Source: Pelagimonas sp. (lineage in GTDB: Bacteria; Pseudomonadota; Alphaproteobacteria; Rhodobacterales; Rhodobacteraceae). From it: DNA of 64,000 nucleotides. The notes beneath the pieces are model-generated. The model saw only the letters and a list, made by a program, of their open reading frames with translations. It had not been told where the DNA came from and ran no database searches. This document shows, in pieces, positions 48,824-57,403 of the stretch; position 1 is the first letter of the stretch; every line of letters starts with the position of its first letter. The stretch covers positions 122,556 through 186,555 of the forward strand of contig JAOASD010000015.1 of NCBI GenBank assembly GCA_025210265.1. Reading direction: 5' to 3'. The position numbers were made by a program, and so were the translations under genes.

Positions 48824-50758
48824 TCAGTCGTCAAAATCCACAGCAAAGGTGAACAGCCCCAGGGCCTGGCGCATATCCTCGGTGTCGCTGGCCATGCGCA
48901 GCTTGGCCACGATGCCGCGCTGATTGTCCTGGATCATGGTCAGATCGGCGATCTCCAGCCCGCGCGCCTTGGCTTCTGCCCGGATCACGCCTTCGATTTC
49001 CATCATGGTCAGGCTGGGTTTGTGGATCTTGCCAACCCCGGTGACCGGCAGGGCCTCAAGGCGGATAAACGCCTTGGGGATGGCCGCGCGTTCGGTGACA
49101 TGTTCGGCGGCAAAGGCAGCCAGTTCCGCCGCTGGCAGATCCTCGCCCTGATAATACAGAACCGGCAATTCCCCGGCTTTCAGATCAGGGCGGCCAACAG
49201 CCGCGGCCATTTGAATGCCGGGATGGGCGTGCATGGCCTCTTCGATGATCTTGGGGTCGATATTGTGCCCGCCGCGGATGATCAGCTCTTTCTTGCGACC
49301 GGTCATCCAGAAATACCCGTCTGCGTCCTGCCGTGCGAGATCGCCTGTGCTCATCCAGCGGCGGCCTTCGATCTCGTGGAACAGGCCTTTGTTCTGGCTC
49401 TCGATCAGATAGCCATCAAAGACATTCGGCCCGGAAATCAGGATCACCCCGACCTCATTCTCATCCGCCCATCTGACAAAGCTGTCCTGGTCATCCAGAA
49501 CCGCGCAGCGCATATCCTGATAGGGCAGACGCAGCCCAATCGAGCCAATGCGCGCCCCGCCCTCGGGATGGGTCGGGTTCAACGAAGACGCAACCGCCCC
49601 TTCGGTCAGACCATAGCCTTCGACAATCGGAATGCCGGTCTGCTCGACAAAGCTGTTGAACAGCTCGACCGGCATCGGGGCCGCCCCGCAGGCCCCGAAC
49701 TGAACCGACGAAATATCCAGCCCATCACGCGGCACATCCAGCAAAGCGGAATAAACCGTTGGCACCCCCGAAAACGTGGCGATCTTGTAATGATCGACGA
49801 TTTTCCAGAAATTCGCGAACACCCCCGCCCCGCGATAGCCCTGCGGCGTGGCCAGAACCACATTACCCCCGGACATGAACACCAGCAGACCGGTCACAAG
49901 AATGGCGTTGGAATGGAACAGCGGCAGGCCACACAGCACAGACGTCCCCGGAGCCGAAATGGTTGGGTTGAACTGAGACAACGCCCAGGCGTCATAGACC
50001 TCGGACGCATGGGTGCGGGGGGCGATCTTGGGCAGACCGGTCGTGCCCCCGGTACACAGCATGGTCGAAATATCAGAGGGTTTGGGTTCGGGGAAATTCA
50101 ACGCATCCGAGCGCTGATCCGCAATCAGATCCGAAAAGCGCGTGATCGGGATCGGCCGGTTGATGATCTTTAGGGTGCTCGCGCGGGTCTTGCTGGCAAA
50201 GCGCAACACAGACCCCGCCGCGCCATCCATCCAATCGAACACCGAACAGGTGACGATATGCTGAATCGACGGCACCGAAATCACCGCCGCGCGGCATTTT
50301 TCCCAAAGGTCGGTTTTAGGCGTGTGTTCCAGCGTCACCAGAACCTTGGTCTTTGCCGCGCGCAGCAGGTCCGCGATCTGGTCTGCTTCCAAAAGCGGGT
50401 TGATGGCCAGAACGCGCCCGGCGGTCGAGCCCCCCCAGATCACCATATGGGTTTCCGGCAGGTTGGGCAGCACATAGGCCACCACATCCTCTGGCCCGAT
50501 ACCCAGACTGCGGAACCCGTTGGCTGTCTGCGTGACCTTGGCCAGCAGCTCGGCATGGGTCAGAACCTTGGGCGTGTCATAGTTTTCCCCGGACAGGAAA
50601 AAACTGATGGCCGGGGCCGAAGGGTCAATGGCCGCGCCGCGCTGCAGCGCCTGAAACGTGGTGCCGGGCAGATGGCGCTCTGCCAGAGGCGTGGTCTCAA
50701 AGGCGGTGACCTCTGCCATATTTGTGAAGCCGGATCGGGGCGATTGCATTTGGGTCAT
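48824..50758 (-). CDS. AMP-binding acyl-CoA synthetase (FadD-like)
   Basis: A 644-residue adenylate-forming ligase. Core motifs are TMLCTGGTTGLPKIAPRTH (P-loop, about residue 225-245), VEGYGLTEG, MSTGDLARQDADGYFWMTGR (about 470-490) and, near the end, PVTGVGKIHKP with the catalytic Lys. It activates a carboxylic acid to its CoA thioester; the chain type is not clear (fatty or aromatic). It is close to the BASS transporter gene and follows the GMC oxidoreductase gene in the same orientation. Confidence 0.88.
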   Translation of the reverse strand: MTQMQSPRSGFTNMAEVTAFETTPLAERHLPGTTFQALQRGAAIDPSAPAISFFLSGENYDTPKVLTHAELLAKVTQTANGFRSLGIGPEDVVAYVLPNLPETHMVIWGGSTAGRVLAINPLLEADQIADLLRAAKTKVLVTLEHTPKTDLWEKCRAAVISVPSIQHIVTCSVFDWMDGAAGSVLRFASKTRASTLKIINRPIPITRFSDLIADQRSDALNFPEPKPSDISTMLCTGGTTGLPKIAPRTHASEVYDAWALSQFNPTISAPGTSVLCGLPLFHSNAILVTGLLVFMSGGNVVLATPQGYRGAGVFANFWKIVDHYKIATFSGVPTVYSALLDVPRDGLDISSVQFGACGAAPMPVELFNSFVEQTGIPIVEGYGLTEGAVASSLNPTHPEGGARIGSIGLRLPYQDMRCAVLDDQDSFVRWADENEVGVILISGPNVFDGYLIESQNKGLFHEIEGRRWMSTGDLARQDADGYFWMTGRKKELIIRGGHNIDPKIIEEAMHAHPGIQMAAAVGRPDLKAGELPVLYYQGEDLPAAELAAFAAEHVTERAAIPKAFIRLEALPVTGVGKIHKPSLTMMEIEGVIRAEAKARGLEIADLTMIQDNQRGIVAKLRMASDTEDMRQALGLFTFAVDFDD

Positions 50759-50811
50759 GGTTGGTCCTTACACATCAAGCGACCCATCACCGGACGGGGC
50801 GCTTAAATCCG

Positions 50812-52422
50812 TTATGCCGCGCGGATCAAATCCGCGGCTTTCTCTGCGATGGCGATGGTTGGGGCGTTGGTATTGCCCGAAATCAGGGTCGGCATGATCG
50901 AGGCATCGACAACCCGCAGCCCCTGCATCCCGCGCACCCGCAGATCAGGGTCGACAACGGCCATGTCATCCCGGCCCATCTTACAGGTGCCAACCGGGTG
51001 ATAGATCGTGTCTGCCCGCGCGCGAATATGGGCTGCCCAATCCGCATCGGTTTGCGCGGTCTCGGTGCCGAACATTTCCTTATGCTCATATCCCAGCAAC
51101 GGAGGCGTCCGCAGCAGATCGCGAGTCAGCTTGGCCCCCTTGATCATAGTGTCCAGATCCCGCGGGTCGCTGAGGAATTTCGGATCGATCAGAGGCGTAT
51201 CAAACGGGTCCGCACTGGCCAGTGCAACAGATCCCCGACTTTCCGGACGCAGCTTGCACATATGGCAGCTATAGCCATACCCGTAATGCAGTTTGCGCGC
51301 ATGATCATCCACCAGCGCGATGGTGAAATGCAGCTGAATATCAGGCCTGTCCAGCGAGGGCGTGGTTTTCAGGAACCCTGCCCCTTCGGCAAAACAGGTC
51401 GCCGCCATGGACACCCCGGTTTTGCGCCACCGCCGCATAGGCCCCATCATCCGGGCCAAGCCGACAGCGCCGATGCCGAAATTATCCGTATCCTTTGATC
51501 GAAAGGCCAAGGTGAAATCCAGATGGTCCTGCAGATTTTGCCCAACGCCGGGCAGATCATGGATCACCGGGATCCCAAGACGCGCCAGATCTTCGCCATG
51601 GCCGATCCCGGACAGCTGCAGGATCTGCGGGGTCTTCAGCGCCCCCGCGCATAGCAGCACTTCGTGATGGGCACGGACCTCGTGCACCTTGCCCTTATGA
51701 CGGTACAACACTCCGGTCGCACGCTTGCCTTCGGTGGTCAGGCGCGTCACCTCTGCGCCGGTGATCACGGTCAGATTGGGGCGGTCCATGACCGGAAACA
51801 GATAGCCCGCAGCAGCAGAACAGCGTTCGCCATTTTTCGCCCGGTCATGAAACTGCGTGACCTGATAATAGCCAACACCCTCATTATCGCCGGTGTTGAA
51901 ATCCGCCGTCTCAGGGATCTGCATCTGCTTTGCCGCGTCAATAAAAGCGCGGGTGATCGGGCGGGGTTCTTTCTGGTTGGACACTTGCAAGGGGCCGTCA
52001 GCACCGTGAAAGTCGTCTGCGCCGCGCTCGTTATTTTCCGCGCGTTTGAAATAGGGCAGCAGACTGTCCCAGTCCCAGCCGTCGCATCCCAGATCCGCCC
52101 AGCCGTCGTAATCCTGACGCTGACCGCGCACATATAACATCACATTGATCGCGCTGGACCCGCCCAGCGCCTTGCCACGGGGCTGATAGCTTTTGCGGCC
52201 ATTCAGCCCCGGTTGCGGAACGCTTTCCATGCTCCAGTTGCTGATGCGCAGCGGCTTGCCCGGCACCATGGCCACTGTGGCCGCTGGCATTCGAATGGCC
52301 AGATGGTTGCCGCCGCCGCCAGCCTCTAGCAGGCAGACTGTGGTGCCCGGATCTTCGGTCAGCCTACGCGCAAGCACAGACCCCGCGGACCCACCGCCGC
52401 AGATCACGTAATCAAAAGCCAT
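50812..52422 (-). CDS. GMC-family oxidoreductase (choline-dehydrogenase-like)
   Basis: A 536-residue FAD enzyme with GGGAGGA upstream site. The N terminus FDYVICGGGSAGSVLARRL is the dinucleotide fold, PRGKALGGSSAINVMLYVRG is GMC signature 1, GALKTPQILQLSGIG is signature 2, and YHPVGTCKMG carries the catalytic His. It oxidises an alcohol to an aldehyde (choline, long-chain or cyclic alcohol). Its place beside an acyl-CoA synthetase and a hydrolase suggests a route from ester or alcohol to acyl-CoA. Confidence 0.92.
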   Translation of the reverse strand: MAFDYVICGGGSAGSVLARRLTEDPGTTVCLLEAGGGGNHLAIRMPAATVAMVPGKPLRISNWSMESVPQPGLNGRKSYQPRGKALGGSSAINVMLYVRGQRQDYDGWADLGCDGWDWDSLLPYFKRAENNERGADDFHGADGPLQVSNQKEPRPITRAFIDAAKQMQIPETADFNTGDNEGVGYYQVTQFHDRAKNGERCSAAAGYLFPVMDRPNLTVITGAEVTRLTTEGKRATGVLYRHKGKVHEVRAHHEVLLCAGALKTPQILQLSGIGHGEDLARLGIPVIHDLPGVGQNLQDHLDFTLAFRSKDTDNFGIGAVGLARMMGPMRRWRKTGVSMAATCFAEGAGFLKTTPSLDRPDIQLHFTIALVDDHARKLHYGYGYSCHMCKLRPESRGSVALASADPFDTPLIDPKFLSDPRDLDTMIKGAKLTRDLLRTPPLLGYEHKEMFGTETAQTDADWAAHIRARADTIYHPVGTCKMGRDDMAVVDPDLRVRGMQGLRVVDASIMPTLISGNTNAPTIAIAEKAADLIRAA

Positions 52423-52518
52423 TGTTGTCCTCCCTGGGCTTTACCCTGCAAAATTCGCGGCTTTGTTAGGAAGGATGGGAGCGGCCAAAAAAATGACATT
52501 TTCGGCCATTCCCGCCTG

Positions 52519-53472
52519 TCACCCCTGGGCTGCGGGGCAATGGCTGTCGATCATCCGCGCAAATTCCCGGTTCACCCAGTCATGAATTTCGCGGGATTTT
52601 TCGGCCTCGGGCGCGCTGTCCTCCATTGCGTGAAACACGCTGTCAAACACCTGGAAAGTCACGTCATTTCCCGCATCCGCCATGCGTTCCACAAAGGTCT
52701 GGACCTCGTCGCGCAAAATGTCATGCCCGCCAACATAGCTGAGCGTCGGCGGCAGATTGGACAGGTCTTCGGCACGGGCCGGAGTCGCATAGGCCGGAAT
52801 GCTGTATTGTTTTTGTCCCCGCACAGAGCGCAGCAGCAGGTGCCAGGCCAGAACCCCGTGCTCTTTTTTCCAGGTCGTCAGATGCCCCGGCAGATCGGTC
52901 CAGTTTTTCGCCCGATCATCCACCATCGGGTAAAGCGGCATCTGAAAGGTCACCTGCGCCTCGCCCGTATCCCGCGCCCGCAGCGCCGTCGACAGGGCCA
53001 GCCCGCCGCCAGAGCTGTTGCCCGCCAGGACGATCCCATCGGCCTGACCTCCGATCTCGTGGGCGTGGTCACGCACCCAAAGCAGGCTGTCATAACAATC
53101 GTCATGGCCAGCCGGGTACGGGGCCTCGATCGACAGGCGAAATGCCGGGGCGACGATGATACAGGGGCGCGTTTCCATCAACCTGGCAAAGATCGCATGA
53201 TGCCGTTCCGGCCAGCCGGTCGCATACCCGCCGCCATGGAAATACAGCACGATGGGCAGCGGTCCGGTGGCCCCTTTGGGTTTATAGATCCGGGCACGAA
53301 ACGCCCCATCCCCGTTGCGCCGCGGGATGGACACAGTTTCATTCACCACCCCATCCAAGTGCAGCGCCGCCGCTTTGGTGCGGCCACGCGCTGAAAACCG
53401 CAGCCCGGCGGGGCTTTTGATCAGCCACATAGCAAAGCGTTGTTTGAAAGGTCTGGGATCCTTGTTCGCCAT
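52519..53472 (-). CDS. Alpha/beta hydrolase, HSL-type esterase
   Basis: A 317-residue esterase of the hormone-sensitive-lipase type. YFHGGGYATG (residues 78-87) is the HGGG oxyanion motif, GNSSGG holds Ser143, and the remaining triad would be Asp in GHDILRDEV and His in VFHAMED. The ATG at 53472 gives the family-like length, starting after the upstream terminator; a longer ORF reaches 53559 through that terminator and is rejected. Confidence 0.87.
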   Translation of the reverse strand: MANKDPRPFKQRFAMWLIKSPAGLRFSARGRTKAAALHLDGVVNETVSIPRRNGDGAFRARIYKPKGATGPLPIVLYFHGGGYATGWPERHHAIFARLMETRPCIIVAPAFRLSIEAPYPAGHDDCYDSLLWVRDHAHEIGGQADGIVLAGNSSGGGLALSTALRARDTGEAQVTFQMPLYPMVDDRAKNWTDLPGHLTTWKKEHGVLAWHLLLRSVRGQKQYSIPAYATPARAEDLSNLPPTLSYVGGHDILRDEVQTFVERMADAGNDVTFQVFDSVFHAMEDSAPEAEKSREIHDWVNREFARMIDSHCPAAQG

Positions 53473-53516
53473 AACCTGCCTCCAGTCATGAGAAAGCAAA
53501 CCGCGCGGGGCGGTGC

Positions 53517-53549
53517 AAAAAACGGGCCGCAAATGCGTATTGCGGCCCG
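53517..53549 (-). terminator. Terminator after the fatty acid hydroxylase-like gene
   Basis: Read on the minus strand, CGGGCCGCAA and TTGCGGCCCG form a 10-bp stem followed by six T, directly after the stop at 53572. Confidence 0.85.
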
Positions 53550-53571
53550 GTTCGTTCAAAATATGTGGGGG

Positions 53572-54288
53572 TTATTCCGCCGGTGCCACGGGCTTGATGC
53601 CCTTGGCGCGGGCCCAATCTTCGGAGCTGAAATACAGCGTGCCAAAGATCCAGTCACACAGCGGCAGCGTGATGTTAAAGTTGCCCTCGGCCATCAGGTG
53701 ACGGTTGTGATGCACCGTGTGGAACAGGCGCAGATAGGTCCAGCCCGGTATCAGTTTAAAGATCCGCTCTGTCACCGATCCTTTTTGCAGGTGATAGCTG
53801 AAATGCAGCACCTCATAAGTCAGGTAGCAGCTCATGACTGTGACAAAGGCCAGCCAGCCATAGTTCCAGCCCAGAACAAAATAGGCCACGATCCCAGCCG
53901 GAGTCGCCAGCCCAACCGCCGTCGCAACCAAAAGCGCGATCGGAAAGACAACGACGCGCCAGTCCAGCACCATCTGATATTCCATATCATGTTCCACAAA
54001 GAACGTGTGATGATCGCCGGTGTGACGTTGATAAAAGAACTTGAACAGCTTGGTTTTTTCGTGGCCCCAATAGCGGTGCGACGCCCATTCGCCCCAGTTG
54101 TAAATGCAATAGGTCAGTACAACGAACCACAATTGGGTCCAGTGGAAATCAACCAGCTGGGATATGCCCCAGCCAATCAGACCACCCGCCCCCAGCAGCA
54201 CCACTGCAACATGCAGATAGCCGCTGTATCGCGGGCTGATCGCTGCCCGATAGCGGGCGCGAAACTTTTCGCGGGCTTCATCATTCAT
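53572..54288 (-). CDS. Sterol desaturase / fatty acid hydroxylase superfamily protein
   Basis: A 238-residue membrane di-iron protein. Histidine boxes are all visible: HRYWGH (71-76), HTGDHH (89-94), HFSYH (162-166) and HTVHHNRH (190-197). At least four hydrophobic helices surround them. Relatives hydroxylate or desaturate fatty acids, sterols or carotenoids with O2. It is monocistronic with its own terminator and divergent from a LysR gene across 106 bases. Confidence 0.9.
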   Translation of the reverse strand: MNDEAREKFRARYRAAISPRYSGYLHVAVVLLGAGGLIGWGISQLVDFHWTQLWFVVLTYCIYNWGEWASHRYWGHEKTKLFKFFYQRHTGDHHTFFVEHDMEYQMVLDWRVVVFPIALLVATAVGLATPAGIVAYFVLGWNYGWLAFVTVMSCYLTYEVLHFSYHLQKGSVTERIFKLIPGWTYLRLFHTVHHNRHLMAEGNFNITLPLCDWIFGTLYFSSEDWARAKGIKPVAPAE

Positions 54289-54337
54289 GGCTCGCTCCTC
54301 CCTTCGAATCCATGGGAAGGAAGGATACGAGAACTTG

Positions 54338-54357
54338 TTATCATCACAAATTGATAA
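54338..54357. promoter_or_regulatory. Inverted repeat, candidate LysR operator
   Basis: TTATCA and TGATAA are perfect inverted repeats separated by eight bases in the A+T-rich gap between divergent genes (starts at 54288 and 54395). This fits the usual dyad position for a LysR regulator of its neighbour. Confidence 0.45.
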
Positions 54358-54394
54358 TACAAAATAGAATTATCACTGGCGTGAATATCATGTA

Positions 54395-55324
54395 ATGCTT
54401 AGAAATCACGATCTAAATCTGCTTCCGATCTTTGATGCGCTGATGCGGGAACAGCATCTGTCCCGCGCGGCAGAACGTCTGAACATGAGCCAACCCGCTG
54501 TCAGCAACGCGCTGAAACGGCTGCGCCTCAGCTATGAAGACGACCTGTTCGTGCGCACCGGGCATGGGTTAAAGCCCACACAGCGCGCCATGGAGCTGCA
54601 CAAACGGATCGCCCCCGCACTGGTCGAGATCCGCGACAGTTTCGAGGATGCCGATTTTGTCCCGGAAACATTTTCGCGCACGATCAACATTTCGATGAAC
54701 CATGCCGCAGAATACCTGTGGGCGGCAGCCTTGTTGCGGCACCTGCGCGCGGTCGCTCCGAAACTGACCTGGAAGATCCACCCCGACATCATCACCGACA
54801 TTCCCGCACGTATGAAAGATGGCAGCCTGACCTATGCGCTGGATTACAGCCCCCTGCCCGGTCGGGATTTCGGGTCTTTGCTTTTGGTGAATGAACCTTT
54901 GACTCTGATTGCCGCTGCCGACCACCCCCGGATCGGCACATCCGTCACATTAGAGGATTTTGAAACGCTGCCGCAGGTGTCTTTGATGCGCCGGTCCGAA
55001 TGGATCCGCTCACAGAACAGCCGCCGCCACACGCCGCTGGAATTTCTGATGGGCGACGCGCTGCCCCGGCGCAATATCGAGGTGCAGGTCTCTAGCTTTT
55101 TGTCGATCCCGTCTATTGTGGCCGATACGGATCTGATTGCCGTCGTCCCGCAGCGTCTGGCCCTGCCCCTACAGGCCAAAGGCCGCCTGCGTTGTCTGGC
55201 CTTGCCGTTCGACTGCCCCAATGTGGATATGTATCTGCATTGGCACCGCAGTCGGGACAACGACCCCGTACATATCTGGCTGCTGAACCTGCTGCAGGGT
55301 CTTGCCAAAACCACATTTGGGTAG
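54395..55324 (+). CDS. LysR-family regulator
   Basis: A 309-residue LysR regulator of the NodD/SyrM-like sort: MLRNHDLNLLPIFDALMREQ start and HTH LSRAAERLNMSQPAVSNALKRL, then an effector-binding domain. It is divergent from the fatty acid hydroxylase-like gene and likely controls it. Confidence 0.87.
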   Translation: MLRNHDLNLLPIFDALMREQHLSRAAERLNMSQPAVSNALKRLRLSYEDDLFVRTGHGLKPTQRAMELHKRIAPALVEIRDSFEDADFVPETFSRTINISMNHAAEYLWAAALLRHLRAVAPKLTWKIHPDIITDIPARMKDGSLTYALDYSPLPGRDFGSLLLVNEPLTLIAAADHPRIGTSVTLEDFETLPQVSLMRRSEWIRSQNSRRHTPLEFLMGDALPRRNIEVQVSSFLSIPSIVADTDLIAVVPQRLALPLQAKGRLRCLALPFDCPNVDMYLHWHRSRDNDPVHIWLLNLLQGLAKTTFG

Positions 55325-55353
55325 CCGCCTGCGCCGCACCCTCGCCCTAACAG

Positions 55354-56394
55354 CTACTGGATCTGCTGTATCGGATCGCGCGCTGCGAATTTGACCTTGC
55401 CCGGCGAATATCCGAAATGCTGCGTAAAGGCCCGGACAAAGCTGGAAGGTTCTGAATATCCCGTGCGATAGGCCACGGTCGAGACATCCAGCTTGGCTTC
55501 GCGCAGCAATTCATGCCCAATGACCAGGCGCGCTTCGACCAGAATGCTGCGGAAACTGGTGCCTTCTTCGGACAAACGGCGGCGCAGGGTCCGTTCCGAC
55601 ACCCCCAATTTCTGCGCCGTGGCCCCGATGCTGGGATCATTCCGCAGATCCAAAAGCGCCACATCCCGCACTTTGGCAGACCAGTTCTGATCCGCGACCT
55701 TGCTGTTTTTCAGCAAATCCCGGCACTGCTTCAGGCAATTTTCCATGACGTCGGGATCATGTTTGGGCAGCGGCATGTCCAGAAACGTGTTCGACATCAA
55801 AACCGCATCATGTTCCGATTTCAGGCGCACGGTCATGCCCAGCCCGGCTTCGATCGCCTCGGCGACCTTTGGATCCTCGAGTGTGGTTTCAAACACAAAA
55901 TTCGACAGTTTGAAATCGGGCAGCAGGACACTGCTGAAATTGGACACCACCGTCAGATGCCGCTGCAGAACAAAGCTGCGGATATGCGGCGGCAGGGCGA
56001 TGGCGTCGAAACTCAGCAACGGCGGATCATGCGTTTCATTCACCGTCAGCGCCGCAATCAAAAAGGACAGGTTGGCGTATTCTGTCGCGACTTTCAGGCT
56101 GGCGCGGAATGTCGGGCTGCTTAGGATGGCATAGCCCCAGATGCCAAAGACCTGCGGGCGATACCGGCGACCAACCTGAATGCCCAGATCGCTGTGATCC
56201 CCGGCAAAGCGCAGGAAATTTTCGATCGCCGCCAGTTCCTGCGCCAGTGTGATGGTTTTGGTGTTGTCATACAGATCGAACACAACCACCCCGGTGCCCT
56301 CAAGACACTGTTCGGCCTCTACCCCGAAATCCGGGGCTGTTTCACACAGGATTCGCAGGCTCCCCGGAAGCCGTTTCTTTGTGTCGTTCTGCAT
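55354..56394 (-). CDS. AraC-family regulator
   Basis: A 346-residue regulator with an N-terminal arabinose-binding-like domain (residues about 20-200, with GDHSDLGIQVGRRYRPQVFGIWGYA) and a C-terminal AraC HTH (SIGATAQKLGVSERTLRRRL, and VAYRTGYSEPSSFVRAFTQHFG). It is divergent from the tautomerase, aldehyde dehydrogenase and reductase genes at 56497-60141, which it probably controls. Confidence 0.88.
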   Translation of the reverse strand: MQNDTKKRLPGSLRILCETAPDFGVEAEQCLEGTGVVVFDLYDNTKTITLAQELAAIENFLRFAGDHSDLGIQVGRRYRPQVFGIWGYAILSSPTFRASLKVATEYANLSFLIAALTVNETHDPPLLSFDAIALPPHIRSFVLQRHLTVVSNFSSVLLPDFKLSNFVFETTLEDPKVAEAIEAGLGMTVRLKSEHDAVLMSNTFLDMPLPKHDPDVMENCLKQCRDLLKNSKVADQNWSAKVRDVALLDLRNDPSIGATAQKLGVSERTLRRRLSEEGTSFRSILVEARLVIGHELLREAKLDVSTVAYRTGYSEPSSFVRAFTQHFGYSPGKVKFAARDPIQQIQ

Positions 56395-56496
56395 TTGGCC
56401 AGGCTAGCACATTTGGCCGAATATGTCAAAAAGCTGACCGAACGCACCATGGCCATCCGCTGATCCACGCATGATGTTAAGGTCAGGGAGGAAATT

Positions 56497-56946
56497 ATGA
56501 GATCTCTTATCGCTATCCAAGAGGGCCAGATTTCGATCGAACAGATGCGGTCGCTCGAAACGGTTGTGCGCTCACTTTATGCAGAACATGTCTGCGATGA
56601 AAAGCTGACAATCATCTGGAACATTGCCGCCAGGCAGCACACCATCACCGACCGGCGCTGGTCCCGGTCCTCGACCGTGTCGATGGAAGTCCCGGACGGG
56701 TTCGCCACCCAGCGCCGCGAGGCCTTTATGCTGGAAATCGACAAAAGCTGGCGGGCGATCACCGGGCAGCATCCCGATCAGGTGTCTGTCGGGGCCTTTG
56801 ACCAATCCCGCTATAGCGACATTCTAAAGGGCAACCTGACCCGCCTGTCGCCTCTGGGCCGGGTCAGCTATCTGGGCAAGCTGTTTTCGCGCGCGATGTT
56901 CGCAAAGATGCGGCACGGCATGTTGATCACCCATTTCAATCAATAA
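56497..56946 (+). CDS. Hypothetical protein with tautomerase-like pattern, no N-terminal Pro
   Basis: A 149-residue protein with strong GGGAGG site. Its alternating strand-helix-strand pattern (IAIQEGQISIEQMRSLETVV, then a second unit with VSVGAFDQSRYSDIL) resembles a fused two-unit tautomerase fold, but the residue after Met is Arg, not the catalytic Pro. I infer a structural relation to the next gene and am not sure of it. The gap to that gene is 13 bases, so the products may form a complex. Confidence 0.55.
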   Translation: MRSLIAIQEGQISIEQMRSLETVVRSLYAEHVCDEKLTIIWNIAARQHTITDRRWSRSSTVSMEVPDGFATQRREAFMLEIDKSWRAITGQHPDQVSVGAFDQSRYSDILKGNLTRLSPLGRVSYLGKLFSRAMFAKMRHGMLITHFNQ

Positions 56947-56959
56947 GGGAGGACCGCAC

Positions 56960-57388
56960 ATGCCCCTTTATACACTCGCATCCAAAAAACCCTTTGCCGA
57001 ACAGATCCGCTTTGACATCGCGCAGGTGATCACGGACGTGCATTGCGGCCTGACCGGCGCGCCGTCGGAATTTGTCAATGTGGTCTTCATGACCGGCTAC
57101 CGGATGAAACGTGGCACGATCCTGGGGGTGAACGGCAATGTCCGCATGGGCGGGGACCGTACCGAAGGCCTGTATGACAAGCTGCATGAACAGATGCACC
57201 AAAGGGTGGCACAGGCCGCGCAGCTGTCTTTGGACAAGGTGCTGGTCACGCTGATCGGCATTGAATCCAACTGGGTCGTCGAAGGCGGCATGGTTCTGCC
57301 CTTTCCGGGGGACGAAGCCGAATGGCTGGATCGCAAAAACGCGATGCACGCCTCTATGGGTTTCGGGCCCGTCACCGATTACGTCTGA
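56960..57388 (+). CDS. Tautomerase-superfamily protein with N-terminal Pro
   Basis: A 142-residue protein starting MPLYTLASKKPF, so the mature N terminus is the catalytic-type Pro1. A His (His27 counting Pro as 1) and Arg residues in GNVRMGGDRTEG lie where cis-3-chloroacrylic-acid-dehalogenase and malonate-semialdehyde-decarboxylase type members have theirs. It is between a divergent tautomerase-like partner and an aldehyde dehydrogenase, so it could act on an unsaturated or keto acid. The exact reaction is unknown. Confidence 0.75.
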   Translation: MPLYTLASKKPFAEQIRFDIAQVITDVHCGLTGAPSEFVNVVFMTGYRMKRGTILGVNGNVRMGGDRTEGLYDKLHEQMHQRVAQAAQLSLDKVLVTLIGIESNWVVEGGMVLPFPGDEAEWLDRKNAMHASMGFGPVTDYV

Positions 57389-57403
57389 GAAAGGAACGCT
57401 CTG

